From Pelagibacteraceae bacterium (GTDB taxonomy: Bacteria > Pseudomonadota > Alphaproteobacteria > HIMB59), in assembly GCA_019651435.1 (NCBI GenBank), contig BOYI01000001.1, positions 310,001 to 374,000 on the forward strand: 64,000 nt of DNA, written 5' to 3'. The notes beneath the pieces are model-generated. The model was not told the origin of the DNA. It saw only the letters and a program-made list of their open reading frames with translations, and made no database searches. Below, piece by piece: positions 12,114-21,816 of this stretch; positions within the stretch are counted from its first letter, which is position 1; each line of letters opens with the position of its first letter. The translations under genes were made by a program, and so were the position numbers.

Positions 12114-12956
12114 ATGGTTGATTTAACTTTTAAAGATTCAGAAAAAAAGCATCAGTACCACTTGGTTAATCCTAGTCCATGGCCACTTGTTGGCGCATTT
12201 TCTGCATTGTTTTTAGTTTCTGGCGCCATTCTATATATGCACTATGAAATGCTCTGGCCAATGTTTGTTGGGTTAGGTCTTATACTCTTTACTATGTTTA
12301 TGTGGTGGAGAGATATCATTAAAGAGAGCACTTTTTTAAAAGTCCATAATTCAATCACAGAAATAGGACTACGATGGGGAATGGCCTTGTTCATAACTTC
12401 TGAGGTAATGTTCTTTGTTGCATTCTTTTGGGCTTTCTTTGATGCAAGTTTGCTTCCAAAGGCTTTCATTGAGGATTATAAAGATGTGTTTACTGGTTCA
12501 TTAGGAATAGGGATTTGGCCTCCTGCAGGTATTGAAACTTTTGATCCTTTAGATATTCCTTATTTAAATACTTTAATTCTCTTATTGTCAGGTACTACAT
12601 GTACTTGGGCTCATCATGCTGTAAGGGAGGGAAATAATAAAGAAGCTCTTCAAGGTCTCTACTTAACTGTATTTTTAGGTGGTATTTTTACACTACTTCA
12701 AATTTATGAATACCAACATGCAACATTTGGTTTTACTGAAGGCATATACCCATCAACATTTTATATGGCTACAGGTTTTCATGGTTTTCATGTTTTAATA
12801 GGTACGCTCTTTTTACTTGTGTGTTTGATGCGAGCAAGAAAAAATCATTTGACACCTGAAAGACACTTTGGATTTGAAGCTGCTGCCTGGTATTGGCATT
12901 TTGTTGATGTTGTATGGCTATTTTTATACATAGCTATTTACTGGTGGGGAAGATAA
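12114..12956 (+). CDS. coxC: Cytochrome c oxidase subunit III
   Basis: Non-catalytic membrane subunit that stabilises the aa3 oxidase and protects turnover. About 280 residues with seven membrane helices; family signatures include HLVNPSPWPLVGA near the start, LRWGMALFITSEVMFFVAFFW, WPPAGIETFDPLDIPYLNT, and the C-terminal WYWHFVDVVWLFLY. The start is placed at the ATG at 12114 (a TTG precedes it at 12111). It follows ctaG by 11 bases and precedes surf1 by 44. Confidence 0.96.
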   Translation: MVDLTFKDSEKKHQYHLVNPSPWPLVGAFSALFLVSGAILYMHYEMLWPMFVGLGLILFTMFMWWRDIIKESTFLKVHNSITEIGLRWGMALFITSEVMFFVAFFWAFFDASLLPKAFIEDYKDVFTGSLGIGIWPPAGIETFDPLDIPYLNTLILLLSGTTCTWAHHAVREGNNKEALQGLYLTVFLGGIFTLLQIYEYQHATFGFTEGIYPSTFYMATGFHGFHVLIGTLFLLVCLMRARKNHLTPERHFGFEAAAWYWHFVDVVWLFLYIAIYWWGR

Positions 12957-13000
12957 GACTCCTCTCGTTTCACCAGATTATTTTTAAATCAATCTAGCAT

Positions 13001-13672
13001 ATGAAATTAAGGTCTCTGACATTTGTTTTTTTGTTTATCAGCTTTGTGACTTTTATTTTAGGAGTATGGCAGTTGTATAGACTAAATTGGAAAAATGATT
13101 TAATCGAAAATATCAATAATTCAATCAATACACCTATGAATTTTAATAATAATGAAAAATACGAAGAGTTAATAACTGTCAGTTTAAATAATGATTTTGA
13201 TTTAATCGAAAAGCCAATTTTTCTAGAGTCCAAAACACAACAGGGTAAGGTGGGCTATCATGCAGTATTACCATTGACTTATAAGGATAATTTTTACTCA
13301 GTTATTAATTTAGGATGGATTTCTGATAAAGACCCAGAAAATATAAAAAATATTATAGAAGAGATTCAGAACAAAGACTCTTTTTATGCCTACACCCGTC
13401 ATTTAACAGATAAAAAACAATCTTTTGTGCCAGAAAATCAACTGGATGATAACATCTGGTTTTCCATTTTAAAATCTGACTTAGAGAGATATTACAAATC
13501 AAACTTTAATTCTAGATATTACTTTGTCTTATTTGACCCAAGAATTAAACCTGATATTAATCCCCTTGCTTTTTTAAGAAACAATCATCTGAATTATTCC
13601 ATAACTTGGTTTTTATTAAGTCTCTCAAGTGCAATAATGATATTAATCATTAGAAGAAAAAGATATGGATAA
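13001..13672 (+). CDS. surf1: SURF1 family oxidase assembly protein
   Basis: Inner-membrane protein needed for efficient haem a insertion into oxidase subunit I. The 223 residues have one helix at each end (about 7-24 and 200-217), the N-terminal motif LGVWQLYRLNWK, a central GYHAVLPL segment and the C-terminal NHLNYSITWFLLS that marks the family. It is the last member of the oxidase cluster and overlaps the M32 peptidase gene by 8 bases, suggesting read-through into the next genes. Confidence 0.92.
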   Translation: MKLRSLTFVFLFISFVTFILGVWQLYRLNWKNDLIENINNSINTPMNFNNNEKYEELITVSLNNDFDLIEKPIFLESKTQQGKVGYHAVLPLTYKDNFYSVINLGWISDKDPENIKNIIEEIQNKDSFYAYTRHLTDKKQSFVPENQLDDNIWFSILKSDLERYYKSNFNSRYYFVLFDPRIKPDINPLAFLRNNHLNYSITWFLLSLSSAIMILIIRRKRYG

Positions 13673-15104
13673 ATTAAAAAGATACTTCAAAAACTATTAC
13701 GTCTTAAATGATATTAGTGGAATTCTCTTTTGGGATAATGCCACAAATTTACCTTCAAAAAGTATAGAGTCTCGATCAGATCAGATGTCAATATTGGCTG
13801 AATATATTGATCAAGAGCTAAGAGATCAGAATATAATTGAAGAAATTAACTTAAACAAAAATAGAATTTTAAATGACCATGACATGAAGAATTTATTACT
13901 CATGGAGAATATCGTTAAAAAAGAAAACGCTGTCGATGGCCAACTCAAATCTCAATTAGTAAAAAAAAAATTAAAATGCGAACATTTATGGAGAGAGGCT
14001 AGAGAAAAAAATGATGTATCAATAATTGAAAAAGATTTTGATGAGCTATTATTACTTGTACATGAAGAGGCAAGTCAGCTATCAAAATCACTAAGCTTAA
14101 ATCCCTATGATGCCTTGATTTCAAATTATGATAGGGATTATGACTCAAGCAAAATAGATAAGTTATTTGAGATCATTAAAACAGATATAATCCCTCAATA
14201 TTTAAATTTAGAAAAGATAAGTAGCCCTTCTATTTTCAAAACAGATCTATCCAAAGATGATATTTTTGAAAGTACTAATATGAAGTTAAAAGAATTAGGT
14301 TTTAATTTTGATTATGGTCGTATTGATCAGTCAATGCATCCATTTTGTGGTGGAGCAAATAAAGATGTAAGGATAACAACAAGATTTGAGGACAATATAT
14401 TAGAGACACTTTCTGCTCTTTTTCACGAAACCGGACATGGGGTTTATGAACAAAATAGGCCAACTGATTTCTTATATGAACCTATTGGTCAGGCTCGAAG
14501 TTTAAGCGTTCATGAAAGTCAGTCTTTATTTTACGAGAATCATATTTTTAAATCAAAATCATATTTTCAGATTTTTAACGATATCTTTGATGGGTCAAAA
14601 GAAATGCACCAATCTTTTATCGAACATTACCACACAGTTAGATTAAATCCGATTAGGGTGAGTGCAGATGAATTTTCTTATCCTATTCATGTTTATATTC
14701 GATATGAAATAGAAAAAGAAATCTTTAATAACAAAATTCAGTTTAAAGATATTCATCATCTCTGGAATAAATATTATAAACAGTTTCTAGATATTGATAT
14801 ACCCAATGATACTGTAGGAGTCTTACAAGATATACACTGGTATGAAGGTATATTTGGATATTTTCCTACGTATGCAATTGGGGCTATGATTTCTTCTCAA
14901 ATTAAATTTAGTTGTCCTGAATACCAATCCTTTATTGACAATGTTAGTGTTGAAAGTATTAGAAACGTAACCGACTGGTTAAAAAATAACATTCATCAAA
15001 AGGCCTCTTTATATTCATCAGATGAAATGTTACAAGTTATCTCTGGAGAGCCATTAAATTCTTCATATTTTTTAAGACACTTAAACAATAGGTTCATTCG
15101 ATGA
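13665..15104 (+). CDS. Carboxypeptidase M32 (Taq type)
   Basis: Cytoplasmic zinc metallocarboxypeptidase that trims amino acids from peptide C-termini. The 479 residues are close to the family length of 490-510. The zinc site is HETGH (His254, Glu255, His258), preceded by HPFCGGANKDVRITTR and followed by VHESQSLFYE, which supplies the third ligand; all are M32 hallmarks. It overlaps surf1 by 8 bases and thrC by 4, so the run coxB to the M16 gene is one transcription direction with almost no gaps. Physiological substrates cannot be told. Confidence 0.93.
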   Translation: MDKLKRYFKNYYVLNDISGILFWDNATNLPSKSIESRSDQMSILAEYIDQELRDQNIIEEINLNKNRILNDHDMKNLLLMENIVKKENAVDGQLKSQLVKKKLKCEHLWREAREKNDVSIIEKDFDELLLLVHEEASQLSKSLSLNPYDALISNYDRDYDSSKIDKLFEIIKTDIIPQYLNLEKISSPSIFKTDLSKDDIFESTNMKLKELGFNFDYGRIDQSMHPFCGGANKDVRITTRFEDNILETLSALFHETGHGVYEQNRPTDFLYEPIGQARSLSVHESQSLFYENHIFKSKSYFQIFNDIFDGSKEMHQSFIEHYHTVRLNPIRVSADEFSYPIHVYIRYEIEKEIFNNKIQFKDIHHLWNKYYKQFLDIDIPNDTVGVLQDIHWYEGIFGYFPTYAIGAMISSQIKFSCPEYQSFIDNVSVESIRNVTDWLKNNIHQKASLYSSDEMLQVISGEPLNSSYFLRHLNNRFIR

Positions 15105-16426
15105 ATTATATCAGTACTCGCAATAATCAAATAAATTTTAGCTCTGAAGAAGTCTTGAACTATGGTTTAGCACCAGATGGAGGTTTATTTATTCCAAAAG
15201 AAATTCCAAAGTTTTCTATAGGTGATATAAAAAACCTAAAAAATGCTAATTATCAAGATATAGCTTATTTTGTTTTAAACCCTTTTTTAAAAGATTTATT
15301 TTCAGCAGATGAAATAAAACAACTCATATCAGATGCTTATCAAAGCTTTGATGAAGGAATTGTCTCTATAACTGAGTTAGGTGAAAATCAATTATTAAAT
15401 CTATTTCATGGACCAACATTAGCTTTTAAAGATTATGCTATGTGTCTTCTAGCAAAAATATATGAACTTTATCTAAGAAAAAAAAATCAAAAACTAGTTA
15501 TTGTGGGAGCTACTTCAGGAGATACTGGTTCTGCAGCAATTCATGCATTTAAAGGTATACAAAATATAGATATTTTTATTCTTCACCCACATAATGCAAC
15601 ATCTGTTTTTCAAAGAAAGCAGATGACCACTAGTGGAGCAGACAATGTGTTTAATATTGCTCTGGAGGGAAGTTTTGATGATTGCCAGACTTTAGTAAAA
15701 AAAACATTTAATGATCAAGGCCTAAATACTAAATATCAATTCACAGCTATTAACTCTATTAATTGGTTTAGAATATTGCCCCAATCTATTTATTATGCAT
15801 GGGCTTATCTAAATCATAATATTGATAACTTCGTTGTTCCAAGTGGTAATTTTGGAAATATTTATTCAGCACACCTTTTAAAGTCAATGGGCTTCCCCCT
15901 GAGAAACCTTGTTATAGCGACCAATGAAAATAATATTTTACATCGAATTATAGCTAATAATGATTTTTCATTAACAGATGTAATAAAGACGAATAGCCCA
16001 AGTATGGATATAACTATTTCAAGTAATTTTGAACGAATTTTAGCAGAGTCATTTAGTCCAGAGGAATTATCTCATTTATATCAAAATATGAAAAATAATA
16101 TTCATAACCCAAAACTTGATGGGATTGTCCATGAACAGTTAGCTGGAAAATTTAAGTCAGAGTATGCTACATCTGATGAAGTCGAAAAATGCATAAAGAA
16201 ATACTTTGAAATTTATAAAGTTTTAATTGACCCACACACTGCTGTTGGGGTAGTTTGTGCGGAAAAAATGAATTTAAAGAATTTTATGTGCTTAGCTTGT
16301 GCCCATCCAGTAAAATTTCAAGAAACTGTAACAAAATCTCTTGGAGGTGAAATTGAGTATGATAAAACCTTTGAATTCAAGAGTAAGGAACACTTTGAAG
16401 TACTAAAAATGATTATAATCTTTTGA
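15101..16426 (+). CDS. thrC: Threonine synthase
   Basis: PLP enzyme converting O-phosphohomoserine to threonine. 441 residues, beginning MNYISTRN and YGLAPDGGLFIP as in the long-form bacterial threonine synthases. The PLP lysine is Lys110 in HGPTLAFKDYAM; the phosphate-binding loop is GATSGDTGSAA, and VPSGNFGNIYSA follows. Homoserine kinase (thrB) lies about 2 kb away on the other strand, so the two final steps of threonine synthesis are both in this window. Followed 18 bases later by the M16 peptidase gene, a pairing common in alphaproteobacteria. Confidence 0.95.
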   Translation: MNYISTRNNQINFSSEEVLNYGLAPDGGLFIPKEIPKFSIGDIKNLKNANYQDIAYFVLNPFLKDLFSADEIKQLISDAYQSFDEGIVSITELGENQLLNLFHGPTLAFKDYAMCLLAKIYELYLRKKNQKLVIVGATSGDTGSAAIHAFKGIQNIDIFILHPHNATSVFQRKQMTTSGADNVFNIALEGSFDDCQTLVKKTFNDQGLNTKYQFTAINSINWFRILPQSIYYAWAYLNHNIDNFVVPSGNFGNIYSAHLLKSMGFPLRNLVIATNENNILHRIIANNDFSLTDVIKTNSPSMDITISSNFERILAESFSPEELSHLYQNMKNNIHNPKLDGIVHEQLAGKFKSEYATSDEVEKCIKKYFEIYKVLIDPHTAVGVVCAEKMNLKNFMCLACAHPVKFQETVTKSLGGEIEYDKTFEFKSKEHFEVLKMIIIF

Positions 16427-16444
16427 AGGAATTTATCTCAAACA

Positions 16445-17698
16445 ATGCCTAATATTCATAAACTAAACAACGGCCTTACTGTTATAACAGATTATATTGA
16501 CACTGTAGAAACTGTTTCAGTAGGAATGTGGAACAAAGTTGGAGCTCGAAATGAGCAGGAAAAAGTTAATGGAGTGGCTCATCTTCTAGAGCATATGGCT
16601 TTCAAAGGCACCGCTAACAGAACTGCTTTGGATATAGCAAAAGAGGTAGAAATGGTTGGAGGAGCTGTTAATGCCTATACGTCAAGAGAAGTGACTGCCT
16701 ATTACATGAAAGTATTGAAAGAGGATATTGGCTTATCCATCGATATCATTAGTGATATATTGCAAAATTCTACTTTTGATGCGAAAGAATTAGACAGAGA
16801 AAGAGGAGTCATTCTTCAGGAAATTGGCATGTATCTTGATACCCCTGATGATGTGGTATTTGATAAATGGCAGGAGGTAGCTTATCCAGACCAACCAATG
16901 GGAAGATCTATATTAGGAAAAAGTGAAATTATTAAGTCTATTTCTCGAGATCAGGTAGAAGGGTTTATGAAAAGTTTTTATCGACCTGACCGAATGGTGT
17001 TCTCTGTCTCAGGAAATTTCCAAAAAGATTTAGTTTTAGATCTTGTTGAAAAACATTTCAATAATTTACCCAACGGTCAAGATGATCACTCTCCAAAGGC
17101 TTCATATAAAGGAGGGGAATTCAGACAAGAAAAAGAATTAGAGCAAGTGAATATTATTCTAGGATTCGAAGGTGTAGATTTTTATTCTGATCTTTATTAT
17201 TCCACTGCAGTTTATTCAACAGTTTTGGGTTCAGGAATGTCCTCCAGACTCTTTCAGGAAATAAGAGAAAAGAGAGGCCTGGTATATAGTGTATCTAGCT
17301 ATACTTCTTCATTTTCTGACTCTGGAATATTTGGAGTATACGCGGGCACTGGTCAAAAAGAGGTTAAAGAATTAATACCTGTCTTGTGCGATCAATTAAA
17401 TATTAGTGCTAAGAATTTCACTCCTGAAGAGTTACAACGAGCTAAAGCACAGTTTAAAGCCTCTTTATTAATGGGTCAGGAAAGTACTTCAAGAAGATGT
17501 CGTTCTAATGCATCAAAGTATTTAATGCATGATAAAATAATTTCTCATGAGGAGATAATTTCAAAAATAGATGCAGTTCAACTTGAAGATTTAGAAAGAG
17601 CAAGACTTAATATTCTTAAATCTAATATTACACTTTCTTCAATTGGACCAGTTCAAGACTTAGAGTCTTTAGACTCAATCAAAGCTAGATTTAATTAA
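16445..17698 (+). CDS. M16 family zinc peptidase (mitochondrial processing peptidase-like)
   Basis: Pitrilysin-family protease of 417 residues. The inverted zinc motif HLLEH is at residues 46-50 (VNGVAHLLEHMAFKGT), followed by the downstream Glu in ILQEIGMYLDTPDD. The second half has the SGMSSRLFQEIREKRGLVYSVSS block shared with MPP-beta. Related alphaproteobacterial proteins are the bacterial relatives of mitochondrial processing peptidase; the native substrates are unknown. A GAAGGA ribosome binding site lies before the ATG. The 3' end overlaps the convergent rnhA gene by 24 bases. Confidence 0.93.
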   Translation: MPNIHKLNNGLTVITDYIDTVETVSVGMWNKVGARNEQEKVNGVAHLLEHMAFKGTANRTALDIAKEVEMVGGAVNAYTSREVTAYYMKVLKEDIGLSIDIISDILQNSTFDAKELDRERGVILQEIGMYLDTPDDVVFDKWQEVAYPDQPMGRSILGKSEIIKSISRDQVEGFMKSFYRPDRMVFSVSGNFQKDLVLDLVEKHFNNLPNGQDDHSPKASYKGGEFRQEKELEQVNIILGFEGVDFYSDLYYSTAVYSTVLGSGMSSRLFQEIREKRGLVYSVSSYTSSFSDSGIFGVYAGTGQKEVKELIPVLCDQLNISAKNFTPEELQRAKAQFKASLLMGQESTSRRCRSNASKYLMHDKIISHEEIISKIDAVQLEDLERARLNILKSNITLSSIGPVQDLESLDSIKARFN

Positions 17699-18118
17699 TT
17701 TTTCAGCAGCCTCTCTTGCTAGAAGGTCAACTTTATTATTATATTCATTGATGTCATGTGCTTTAACCCACTTCCAAATAATTTTTTTCTGAGAATTTAA
17801 AATATCTAACTTTATCCAAAGATCTTTATTTTTAACTTCTTTTTTTTGAGAATTCTTCCAATTATTTTTTTTCCAATTAATTATCCAAGAGGTGATACCA
17901 TTCTTAACATAACTACTATCAGTAAATATTGTAATCTCATCATTTTCTTTAATGTATTCTAATGCTTTTATTGTAGCTGTTAATTCCATTTGATTATTTG
18001 TAGTATCTGGTTGATATCCGAAATGATTTGTAATTAAGCCTTCATTTAAAATTAGAAAGGCCCAACCTCCTGTACCAGGATTTCCCAAACATGAACCATC
18101 TGTATAAACTTCAATCAA
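17675..18118 (-). CDS. rnhA: Ribonuclease HI
   Basis: Cleaves RNA in RNA-DNA hybrids, removing replication primers and R-loops. 147 residues with the four-carboxylate site: Asp7 in YTDGSCLGNPG, Glu45 in NNQMELTA, Asp67 in FTDSSYV, and a C-terminal Asp in NNKVDLLAREAA. It starts 4 bases inside the end of thrB; thrB-rnhA is a common alphaproteobacterial pair. Its 3' end overlaps the convergent M16 gene. Confidence 0.95.
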   Translation of the reverse strand: MIEVYTDGSCLGNPGTGGWAFLILNEGLITNHFGYQPDTTNNQMELTATIKALEYIKENDEITIFTDSSYVKNGITSWIINWKKNNWKNSQKKEVKNKDLWIKLDILNSQKKIIWKWVKAHDINEYNNKVDLLAREAAEKLIKSSFD

Positions 18119-19053
18119 AAGAAGTCCTGCAAGTTATTTTTTTCATGAAATTGCAAAATAGCAAAGAATTCCATGGGATCCTTATGGTTTACTTCACCTT
18201 CTTTGTTAAAATATTTATCATGAATACGAGTAAGAAAAAATCTTATCGCACTTGCTTTTAGATAAAAGTTAAAACTTTCTTTTTCCTCATTGGTCCAAGA
18301 AATAAAGCTAAAATATTTATTAAAAAAGATTTTAAAATAATTTTCATCGAAATTTTCATGATTTAGAAACCATGCATTAATTAATGTTGCCAAGTCATAA
18401 ACAATTGTATCAGTGCAAGTAAAAAAAAAGTCAATAAAGCCAGAGACTTCATTATTTTTAAAAAAAATATTATCTTTAAAGAGATCGCCATGAATTAATG
18501 ATTTTTTTAAATTTTGTGGAAATTTATTTTCAAGAGATAGGATTACATTCTTAACATGAGCAAACTCACTTTTGTTTTCTCCATCATAATTGTTGAATTT
18601 ATTAACTATATATTTCCAACTTGATAAGAGCATATCATTTTCTCTATATAAGTCTGACTGAGATCCGATATTATGGATTGTTGAAATATTTTTTGCTAAA
18701 GAGGACATCGCATCATCATTTAGGGTCTGAATTTGATTTCCTTCAATAAAAGAATAAATTGCACATGGTTTTTGTTTAATTTCAAATATATCATTTCCAT
18801 TTACAGTAATTGGAGTAGGGCATGTAATGCCTTTATCATTGAATTCGCTCATAGCTTTATGAAAAAAAGGCAAATCAGAACCTTTAGTTCTTTTCTCAAA
18901 AATTGTAAAGATGAATTTATTTTTATTTTGTGTTTTAACTAGATAGTTTGTGTTTTCAACACCCTCAGCTATACCCTCTATTTTTTCAATCCCATTATAC
19001 TCTTGAAAAAGGTATCCAATTTCTTGCTCTGTTATTTTTGTGTAAACTGCCAT
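18115..19053 (-). CDS. thrB: Homoserine kinase, aminoglycoside-phosphotransferase-fold type
   Basis: Phosphorylates homoserine for threonine synthase. The 312 residues belong to the APH-fold ThrB of alphaproteobacteria rather than the GHMP-type ThrB of enterics: MAVYTKITEQEIGYLFQEY at the start, EGVENTNYLVKT, the catalytic loop LIHGDLFKDNIFF and the metal-binding GFIDFFFTCTDTIVYDLA. It is divergent from the lipoprotein gene at 19123, so the 69 bases between should hold both promoters. Operon with rnhA through a 4-base overlap. Confidence 0.93.
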   Translation of the reverse strand: MAVYTKITEQEIGYLFQEYNGIEKIEGIAEGVENTNYLVKTQNKNKFIFTIFEKRTKGSDLPFFHKAMSEFNDKGITCPTPITVNGNDIFEIKQKPCAIYSFIEGNQIQTLNDDAMSSLAKNISTIHNIGSQSDLYRENDMLLSSWKYIVNKFNNYDGENKSEFAHVKNVILSLENKFPQNLKKSLIHGDLFKDNIFFKNNEVSGFIDFFFTCTDTIVYDLATLINAWFLNHENFDENYFKIFFNKYFSFISWTNEEKESFNFYLKASAIRFFLTRIHDKYFNKEGEVNHKDPMEFFAILQFHEKNNLQDFF

Positions 19054-19122
19054 TTTTTATTAATAAGGTTCTAAAAAAAGAATTCGTAATCTCATAGTAT
19101 TTTATTAATATCATCTATCATA

Positions 19123-19608
19123 ATGTTAAAATTTTTCATATTGCTAATATCGTCTATACTTTTCTTTAATGCATGTAGCATCAAAAACCCACTCAGTAAA
19201 AAATCTAAAATTTCTTATATTGATTGTCCAAAAACTTTGATTCTTGCGCCAGGGTCTAAAATTTCTAATGATCAGTTTTCTATGACATTGAATAAAGATT
19301 ACTCAATTAGTTGTTATTTACCTGAACCTGATTCAAAAGAAGTTGTGTTTGAGTATAATTATTCTATTGAGACCACTTATAAAACCCCATCCTTAAAAAT
19401 AGAAAACATTGAATTTATTGTATTTATCACCAATAAAAATGAAGACCTAAAGGTTCATGAGAAAACTTTTATAAAAGATATAGAAGTAAATTTACCTGAG
19501 GATGAAATATCTGAACCATTCACGCAAATAACAAATCTTAGTGATAAGATTTTTTTAGATCAAAAATTATATGAGAATGGTGTAAAGACTTTTTTAGCTA
19601 TTAATTAA
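19123..19608 (+). CDS. Hypothetical lipoprotein
   Basis: Not recognised. The 161 residues start with a clear lipoprotein signal: a hydrophobic segment ending FFNAC with the lipobox Cys at 18, so export and lipidation at the outer or inner membrane are expected. The mature part contains IDCPKTLILAPGSKIS and predicted beta structure rich in charged residues, without any motif known to me. It sits alone on the plus strand between divergent thrB and convergent atpF, overlapping the atpF end by 8 bases. The coherent reading frame and signal support a real gene; function is open. Confidence 0.7.
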   Translation: MLKFFILLISSILFFNACSIKNPLSKKSKISYIDCPKTLILAPGSKISNDQFSMTLNKDYSISCYLPEPDSKEVVFEYNYSIETTYKTPSLKIENIEFIVFITNKNEDLKVHEKTFIKDIEVNLPEDEISEPFTQITNLSDKIFLDQKLYENGVKTFLAIN

Positions 19609-20077
19609 TTGATTTAAAATCACTAACACTTTTTTCTAATACCTTATTTCTATCAGAGTCGGATAAATTTGCTAAGTAGTTAGTAATCATGCTATTTAGT
19701 TCAATTGAAGCTTGTTTTTTAATTGATTGTATAGCAGAGATTTCTATTTGTTTTATTCTTTCTAAAGAGTTCTTCTCTTTAGATGAAATAGTTTGAGATG
19801 TTTTATCAACAATATTTTTAGATATGGTTTCAGCTTGAGATTTAGCAGAATTTAATAATTCTTGAATTTTATTATCCAAGTCCTCTGTTTGTTTCTCTGC
19901 TTCTTTTAGTTTAACTTCTGCTTCAGAAAAAGACTTAAGAGATGAGTTTATGTTTGATTTTATCTCTTCAATTTTTTGATCTAGCCCACCAATCATCATG
20001 GACTTAAAAGGCTTAATCATCAAAATAACAAATAATATAAATGAAACTGTAAGCCAGAATTTTGGATCTTCAAACAT
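19601..20077 (-). CDS. atpF: ATP synthase F0 subunit b
   Basis: One of two b-type stator subunits. 158 residues: an N-terminal membrane helix (about 7-24, preceded by MFEDPKFW) and a long charged coiled coil that reaches to F1. Together with the adjacent b' gene it forms the b/b' heterodimer found in alphaproteobacteria. Last gene of the F0 operon, three bases after the b' gene. F1 genes are not in this window, as is usual for alphaproteobacteria where F0 and F1 operons are separate. Confidence 0.9.
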   Translation of the reverse strand: MFEDPKFWLTVSFILFVILMIKPFKSMMIGGLDQKIEEIKSNINSSLKSFSEAEVKLKEAEKQTEDLDNKIQELLNSAKSQAETISKNIVDKTSQTISSKEKNSLERIKQIEISAIQSIKKQASIELNSMITNYLANLSDSDRNKVLEKSVSDFKSIN

Positions 20078-20079
20078 CT

Positions 20080-20538
20080 TTAAACCTTTATATTTCCTTT
20101 GTCGAAGCTTGTTATTTTAGATAAGAAAGTTGAAGCGGAGTCTTTTAGCTGATCATTAAGCTCTTCAATAGCCAGGCTCTTTTCTTTACTTACTCTCTCC
20201 TCTGTATTTTTTATTTCTTGTTGAATTTTATCTTCAGTAGCTTTAATTAACTTTTCACTATCTTGAAGAGCGCTTTCTTTTGCTTCAGCAATAATCTTAC
20301 TTGCTTGGTTCTTTGCCTCATTGAGTTTCTGTTCATAGTTTTCTATTAGTTGCTCAGCCTTTTTGATTAATTCATCTTGTTTTGAGATGTGAGATTGAAC
20401 AAATTCATCTCTCTTATTCAAAAAAGCTCTAATTTTAGGTAGCGTGAAATATGTCAAAACTAAAAATAGTATGACAAAAAATACGCCCAGCCAAAAAAGC
20501 TGAGATATAAAGAACTCTACTTGTTCTAATTGAGGCAT
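20080..20538 (-). CDS. atpG: ATP synthase F0 subunit b'
   Basis: Second b-type stator subunit. 152 residues with the typical start MPQLEQVEFFISQLFWLGVFF, one membrane helix (about 14-32), LPKIRAFLNKRDEFVQSHI, and a Lys/Glu-rich coiled coil. The MPQLE...FFISQLFWL start is characteristic of the divergent b' copy in proteobacteria with duplicated b subunits. It lies between atpE and atpF in the usual order. Confidence 0.9.
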   Translation of the reverse strand: MPQLEQVEFFISQLFWLGVFFVILFLVLTYFTLPKIRAFLNKRDEFVQSHISKQDELIKKAEQLIENYEQKLNEAKNQASKIIAEAKESALQDSEKLIKATEDKIQQEIKNTEERVSKEKSLAIEELNDQLKDSASTFLSKITSFDKGNIKV

Positions 20539-20561
20539 TTAGTGATTTTATTTAATATAAA

Positions 20562-21562
<1,001 letters not shown>

Positions 21563-21579
21563 GCGCTAATAAAACAAAT

Positions 21580-21816
21580 TTATTTAGAATTTTCTATGCG
21601 ACGTATGAGCCTGTAAATATTAAGTAAACCCGCTAAAAAACCCAATATTATCAAGGTAATTAAACCAAAAGGCTTAGTGTCAAAAAACTTATCTATACCA
21701 AGTCCAATAAGAACAGAAACAATAAGAGCCGCAGCTAATTCTGTTGAGATTCGATAGGCAAAACTTAGACCCTTAAAGTCAGACTCCCCTTTATTTTTTT
21801 CATTATCATTCTGCAT
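21580..21816 (-). CDS. atpI: ATP synthase protein I
   Basis: Small membrane protein of 78 residues with two helices (about 26-45 and 52-70) and the family pattern ELAAALIVSVLIGLGIDKFFDTKPFG. AtpI helps assemble the c-ring in other bacteria and is not part of the finished enzyme. It overlaps the end of smc by 11 bases, so the ATP synthase operon follows directly from the smc transcription unit. Confidence 0.88.
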   Translation of the reverse strand: MQNDNEKNKGESDFKGLSFAYRISTELAAALIVSVLIGLGIDKFFDTKPFGLITLIILGFLAGLLNIYRLIRRIENSK

